Position numbers and translations under genes: made by a program. From assembly GCF_030646015.1 (NCBI RefSeq), contig NZ_JAUSLT010000019.1, positions 99,617-163,616 of the forward strand: DNA of 64,000 bases, read 5' to 3'. How positions within the stretch are numbered: the first letter of the stretch is position 1; the number at the start of each line of letters is the position of its first letter. Origin of the DNA: Bradyrhizobium sp. GTDB taxonomy: Bacteria; Pseudomonadota; Alphaproteobacteria; Rhizobiales; Xanthobacteraceae. A model generated the notes under the pieces. The model was not told the DNA's origin. It was given only the letters and a program-made list of their open reading frames with translations, and did not search any database. Below, in pieces: positions 61,313 to 64,000 of this stretch.

Positions 61313-61708
61313 TCACTTGCCGGGCCCGGCCGGCCAGTTGTCCTTGATCCAGCGGGTCAGGCTCTCCTCGCTGACCTCGCCGGCCGCGAGGGAGAGGATG
61401 ATGGCCGCCGCGTCCGCTTCCGGCACGACGAAATCGACACCGTTCACACCGAGGAACGTGTAGAGCGCAAGCAGCGAAGTACGCTTGTTGCCATCGACGA
61501 ACGGATGGTTGCGCGCGATTCCGAAGGCGTAAGCCGCGGCCAATTCGGCCAGCTCGGCCTGCTCGTAGGACCATCGATTTTTCGGCCGATCGAGCGCGGA
61601 CTCAAGCATGCCCTCATCGCGCAAACCGCTCGCCCCGCCGTGGATCGTGAGCTGCTCGTCGTGAATTGCAACGACCATCTGGCGGGTGAGCCAAAACGGC
61701 TCGGTCAT
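61313..61708 (-). CDS. doc: Doc-type (Fic fold) death-on-curing toxin
   Basis: The product is 131 residues with the Fic/Doc core HPFVDGNKRTSLLALYTFLG and GGASGLRDEGMLESALDRPK. Doc phosphorylates elongation factor Tu and stops translation. The ATG overlaps the antitoxin stop by four bases (ATGA). The catalytic His, Asp and Asn-Lys-Arg residues are intact, so the toxin is probably active. Confidence 0.9.
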   Translation of the reverse strand: MTEPFWLTRQMVVAIHDEQLTIHGGASGLRDEGMLESALDRPKNRWSYEQAELAELAAAYAFGIARNHPFVDGNKRTSLLALYTFLGVNGVDFVVPEADAAAIILSLAAGEVSEESLTRWIKDNWPAGPGK

Positions 61709-61977
61709 TTGGCAAGCTCAGCCAGAGCATTGTGGTAGCGCTTCATGCCACGCCGCGCGACTTCCATCGCTTTCTCAAAATCCGGGTCGTATGGAGTCAG
61801 CCGAAACCCGCCATCCGGAGTGAGCGTTGCATACAGCTTGTCGCCTACGCTGACATTCATCCGGGCGAGTACGTCCTTGGAGAGAATAATCCCCGACGAA
61901 TTACCAATTTTCTTGATCTCGACGGTGCCGATTACCTGACCGCGGACATCGGGCTCAATCTTCGATTGTTCGTTCAT
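61705..61977 (-). CDS. AbrB/MazE-fold antitoxin of the Doc pair
   Basis: The product is 90 residues from the ATG at 61977; the frame upstream crosses the promoter. A swapped-hairpin AbrB domain is visible (GTVEIKKIGNSSGIILSKDV, then VSVGDKLYATLTPDGGFRLT), and the C-terminal part (DFEKAMEVARRGMKRYHNAL) should wrap the toxin. It probably binds the palindrome 11 bases before its start. Confidence 0.88.
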   Translation of the reverse strand: MNEQSKIEPDVRGQVIGTVEIKKIGNSSGIILSKDVLARMNVSVGDKLYATLTPDGGFRLTPYDPDFEKAMEVARRGMKRYHNALAELAK

Positions 61978-61987
61978 GGAAGAAATC

Positions 61988-62030
61988 TCCGTTATACGGA
62001 ATGTATAACGGATGTAGCCGCTCCGTTCAA
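61988..62030 (-). promoter_or_regulatory. Promoter and palindromic operator of the Doc locus
   Basis: On the minus strand TTGAAC (62030-62025) and TATACA (62007-62002) are 17 bases apart, a strong promoter. A perfect palindrome with 10-bp arms (61988-61997 and 62003-62012, TCCGTTATAC) and a 5-base centre covers the -10. The AbrB-like antitoxin, probably with Doc, is the expected repressor. Confidence 0.8.
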
Positions 62031-62063
62031 CAAATGTTTTACGCCCTGCCCGCCCAGAGCCCC

Positions 62064-62651
62064 CTAGTCCACCACGAAGTCGAACCGCCCGGCGAGCCAT
62101 CCGGCATTCTTGGCGGTGCGCACCAGCAACTCCTTGCGAAACAGGCCGTCGGAACGGTTCTGCGACTCGCCGGGGAAATAGAGCTGGGTGGTCAGCACGC
62201 GGCCGCCGGATGGCTGCACCTTCACATGGATATGGCGGGTACGGCCGACATAGACGCCGGGCACGATGCTGCGCAAACGATAGCGCCCTTCCGCGTCGGT
62301 GAACTGATGGCCGCGCAGGCGGAAACCGGAATTGTCATAGCGGCCCTTGTCGTCGGCCTGCCAGAAATCCAGCAAGGCTCCGGCGTGGGGTTTGCAGGCG
62401 CGGGAAAGGACAAAACCGACTAGTTCGATGGGCTGCCCCGCCATGCCGGTTTCGAGCAGTTCGAACCGCTCGGGTGAGGATGGCTTGAAGAACGGCCCTT
62501 CGGTCTGCCGCAAGGTGGCTTCGTCGCCATCGTGGCAGGCCGGCGTGGCGGAAAGCGGAGCCTGAGCGGCGCTGCGATCGATCGTAAGCCATGAACCGGC
62601 CGCGACGACACCGGCTCCCAGTACCGCGCGGCGCGTCGGCTTGTCGATCAT
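62064..62651 (-). CDS. Exported intradiol ring-cleavage dioxygenase
   Basis: The product is 195 residues with a Tat-type signal (TRRAVLGAGVVAAGSWL), unusual for this family, which is mostly cytoplasmic. The dioxygenase core has TEGPFF, LLDFWQADDKGRYDNSGF with an Fe-ligand Tyr, YRLRSIVPGVYVGR with the second, and RHIHVKV with the His ligands. It should open catechol-type rings in the periplasm. The aromatic pathway genes are not nearby. Confidence 0.87.
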   Translation of the reverse strand: MIDKPTRRAVLGAGVVAAGSWLTIDRSAAQAPLSATPACHDGDEATLRQTEGPFFKPSSPERFELLETGMAGQPIELVGFVLSRACKPHAGALLDFWQADDKGRYDNSGFRLRGHQFTDAEGRYRLRSIVPGVYVGRTRHIHVKVQPSGGRVLTTQLYFPGESQNRSDGLFRKELLVRTAKNAGWLAGRFDFVVD

Positions 62652-62662
62652 GAGCGACCTCG

Positions 62663-64000
62663 TCAGCCCATCGTTTCCAGTTCGTCGATCATGCCCGAGA
62701 TCACCGACAGCCCGCCGTCCCAGAATTTCGGGTCTTTGGCGTCAAGCCCGAACGGCTTCAGCAGTTCGGAATAATGCCTGGTGCCGCCGGCGGCGAGCAT
62801 CGCCAGATAGCGCTCGGCGAATCCGTCAGCGGCGTTTTCGTAGACCGCATAGAGCGAGTTCACCATACAGTCGCCGAACGCGTAGGCGTAGACGTAGAAC
62901 GGCGAATGGATGAAGTGCGGGATGTACATCCAGAAATTCTCGTATCCGGGGCGGATGTCGATTGCCGGCCCAAGGCTCTCGCCCTGCACGCTGAGCCAGA
63001 TTTCGCCGATCCGCTCCGCGGTCAACTCGCCGTTCTTCCGCTCGGTGTGGATGGCGCGCTCGAACGAATAGAATGCGATCTGCCGAACCACCGTGTTGAT
63101 CATATCCTCGACCTTGCCGGCGAGCAGCGCCTGACGCTGCCTGGCGCTCCTGGTCTGAGCCAGCAGCCGCTTGAAGGTCAGCATCTCGCCGAACACGCTG
63201 GCGGTCTCCGCCAGGGTCAGCGGCGTCGGCGCCATCAGCGCTCCATTTTTGGCCGCCAGCACCTGATGCACGCCATGGCCGAGCTCATGGGCGAGCGTCA
63301 TCACGTCGCGCGGCTTGCCTTGATAATTCATCAGCACATAAGGGTGCGCCGAGGGCGTTGTCGGATGCGAGAAGGCGCCCGGCGCCTTGCCGGGCCGCAC
63401 CGGCGCATCGATCCAGCGATCGGTGAAAAACCGATCGGCGATATCGGCCATTTCCGGCGAGAAGCCGCGGTAGGCCGACAGCACCATCTGCCTCGCCTCG
63501 GGCCAGGCGATCGTGCCGGTGGCGGCGAACGGCAGCGGCGCATTGCGGTCCCAATGCGCCAGTTTCTTCTTTTTGAACCAGCCGGCCTTGAGCCGATAGT
63601 AGCGATGCGACAGTTTCGGGTAGGCTGCGCGCACCGAGCCGACCAGCGCATCGACCACCTCGCGCTCGACACGGTTGTTCAGATGGCGCGAATCCGCGAC
63701 ATCGGCGAAGCCGCGCCAGCGGTCGGAAATCTCCTTGTCCTTGGCGAGCGTGTTGGTGATCAGCGCGAAGGTCCGTTCATTGGCCTTGAAGGTTTTCGCC
63801 AGCGCCTGCCCCGCCGCCTTTCGCCTGGCCGGCGCACGGTCCTGCAGCAGGTTCAGTGTCGGCTCGATCGCGAGGTCCTTGCCGCCGACCTTGAATCGCA
63901 GTCCCGAGATGGTCTGCTCGAACAGCCGGTTCCAGGCGGCATAACCGCTCTGGGATTTTTCATGGAACAGCTGCTCGACCCGATCCTCCAGCTGATACGG
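62663..64000 (-). CDS. pepF: M3-family oligoendopeptidase F, 5' end outside window
   Basis: The frame stays open to the right edge, so at least 445 C-terminal residues are present and the start is missing. The zinc motif HELGHG (MTLAHELGHGVHQVLAAKNG) with the downstream Glu (LAETASVFGEMLTFKRLL) and the C-terminal PHFIHSPFYVYAYAFGDCMV, typical of M3B peptidases, are clear. It hydrolyses short peptides in the cytoplasm. It ends 11 bases before the start of the exported dioxygenase gene. Confidence 0.93.
   Translation of the reverse strand, partial: PYQLEDRVEQLFHEKSQSGYAAWNRLFEQTISGLRFKVGGKDLAIEPTLNLLQDRAPARRKAAGQALAKTFKANERTFALITNTLAKDKEISDRWRGFADVADSRHLNNRVEREVVDALVGSVRAAYPKLSHRYYRLKAGWFKKKKLAHWDRNAPLPFAATGTIAWPEARQMVLSAYRGFSPEMADIADRFFTDRWIDAPVRPGKAPGAFSHPTTPSAHPYVLMNYQGKPRDVMTLAHELGHGVHQVLAAKNGALMAPTPLTLAETASVFGEMLTFKRLLAQTRSARQRQALLAGKVEDMINTVVRQIAFYSFERAIHTERKNGELTAERIGEIWLSVQGESLGPAIDIRPGYENFWMYIPHFIHSPFYVYAYAFGDCMVNSLYAVYENAADGFAERYLAMLAAGGTRHYSELLKPFGLDAKDPKFWDGGLSVISGMIDELETMG

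Overview
The window is a GC-rich chromosomal stretch of an alphaproteobacterium, most likely Bradyrhizobium or a close relative (Rhodopseudomonas, Afipia, Nitrobacter). The pointers are a split proton-translocating transhydrogenase (pntAA-pntAB-pntB), an aa3-oxidase subunit IV-like peptide, two phasins, a PdhS/PleC-type kinase, a possible Irr-type iron box, a tRNA-His with the alphaproteobacterial acceptor stem, and several palindromic intergenic repeat families I recall from Bradyrhizobium. No rRNA and no CRISPR array was seen; one tRNA is present.

Layout. 1-8.9 kb: a tandemly duplicated DoxX membrane-protein pair whose second copy is fused into one gene, an Lrp/AsnC regulator, thioredoxin reductase, a LysR regulator, two candidate small RNAs, a DapA-family lyase, two tiny paralogous membrane peptides, a solitary ParA ATPase and two small exported or membrane proteins. 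9.0-10.5 kb: a decayed integrative islet at tRNA-His, bounded by a 17-bp copy of the tRNA 3' end and holding only an integrase fragment. 10.7-17.3 kb: two phasins, a very large multi-PAS histidine kinase, a metallophosphoesterase and a cyclic-nucleotide-domain protein. 17.4-24.0 kb: a nitrite-reduction module (nnrS, Crp/Fnr regulator, hemN, nirK, nirV) whose upstream regions carry three TTG-N8-CAA dyads that could make it one regulon. 24.0-30.8 kb: ferric-iron uptake fbpA-fbpB with a possible Irr box but no ATPase gene, succinyl-CoA:3-oxoacid CoA-transferase, and an AsmA protein. 30.9-34.9 kb: an AbiE toxin-antitoxin locus with a frameshifted toxin, a beta-hydroxyacid dehydrogenase, a VOC protein and about 0.7 kb of repeat DNA. 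35-45.5 kb: a potGHI-type ABC transporter lacking its binding protein, a TPR protein, a ParE-like toxin-antitoxin pair, GlpD, a PAS-GGDEF-EAL protein and a FAD oxidase. 45.6-54.6 kb: small coiled-coil and two-component proteins, an epoxide hydrolase, a diguanylate cyclase, purE-purK, aqpZ, rpsU and envelope proteins. 54.6-64 kb: a frameshifted antiporter gene, chaA, a hydrolase, pntB/AB/AA, a CoxIV-like peptide, a Doc toxin-antitoxin pair with a clear operator, an exported intradiol dioxygenase and an M3 peptidase that runs off the right edge.

Most of this is ordinary core gene content. The accessory signals that deserve attention are the DoxX duplication and fusion, the twin micro-proteins with SD-masking hairpins, the tRNA-His islet, the nitrite/NO promoter dyads, the AbiE and Doc operators, and two broken genes. 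I did not find a convincing wholly new multi-gene system; the twin micro-protein locus is the least explained structure. No search could be run, so family names rest on recognised motifs and gene order.
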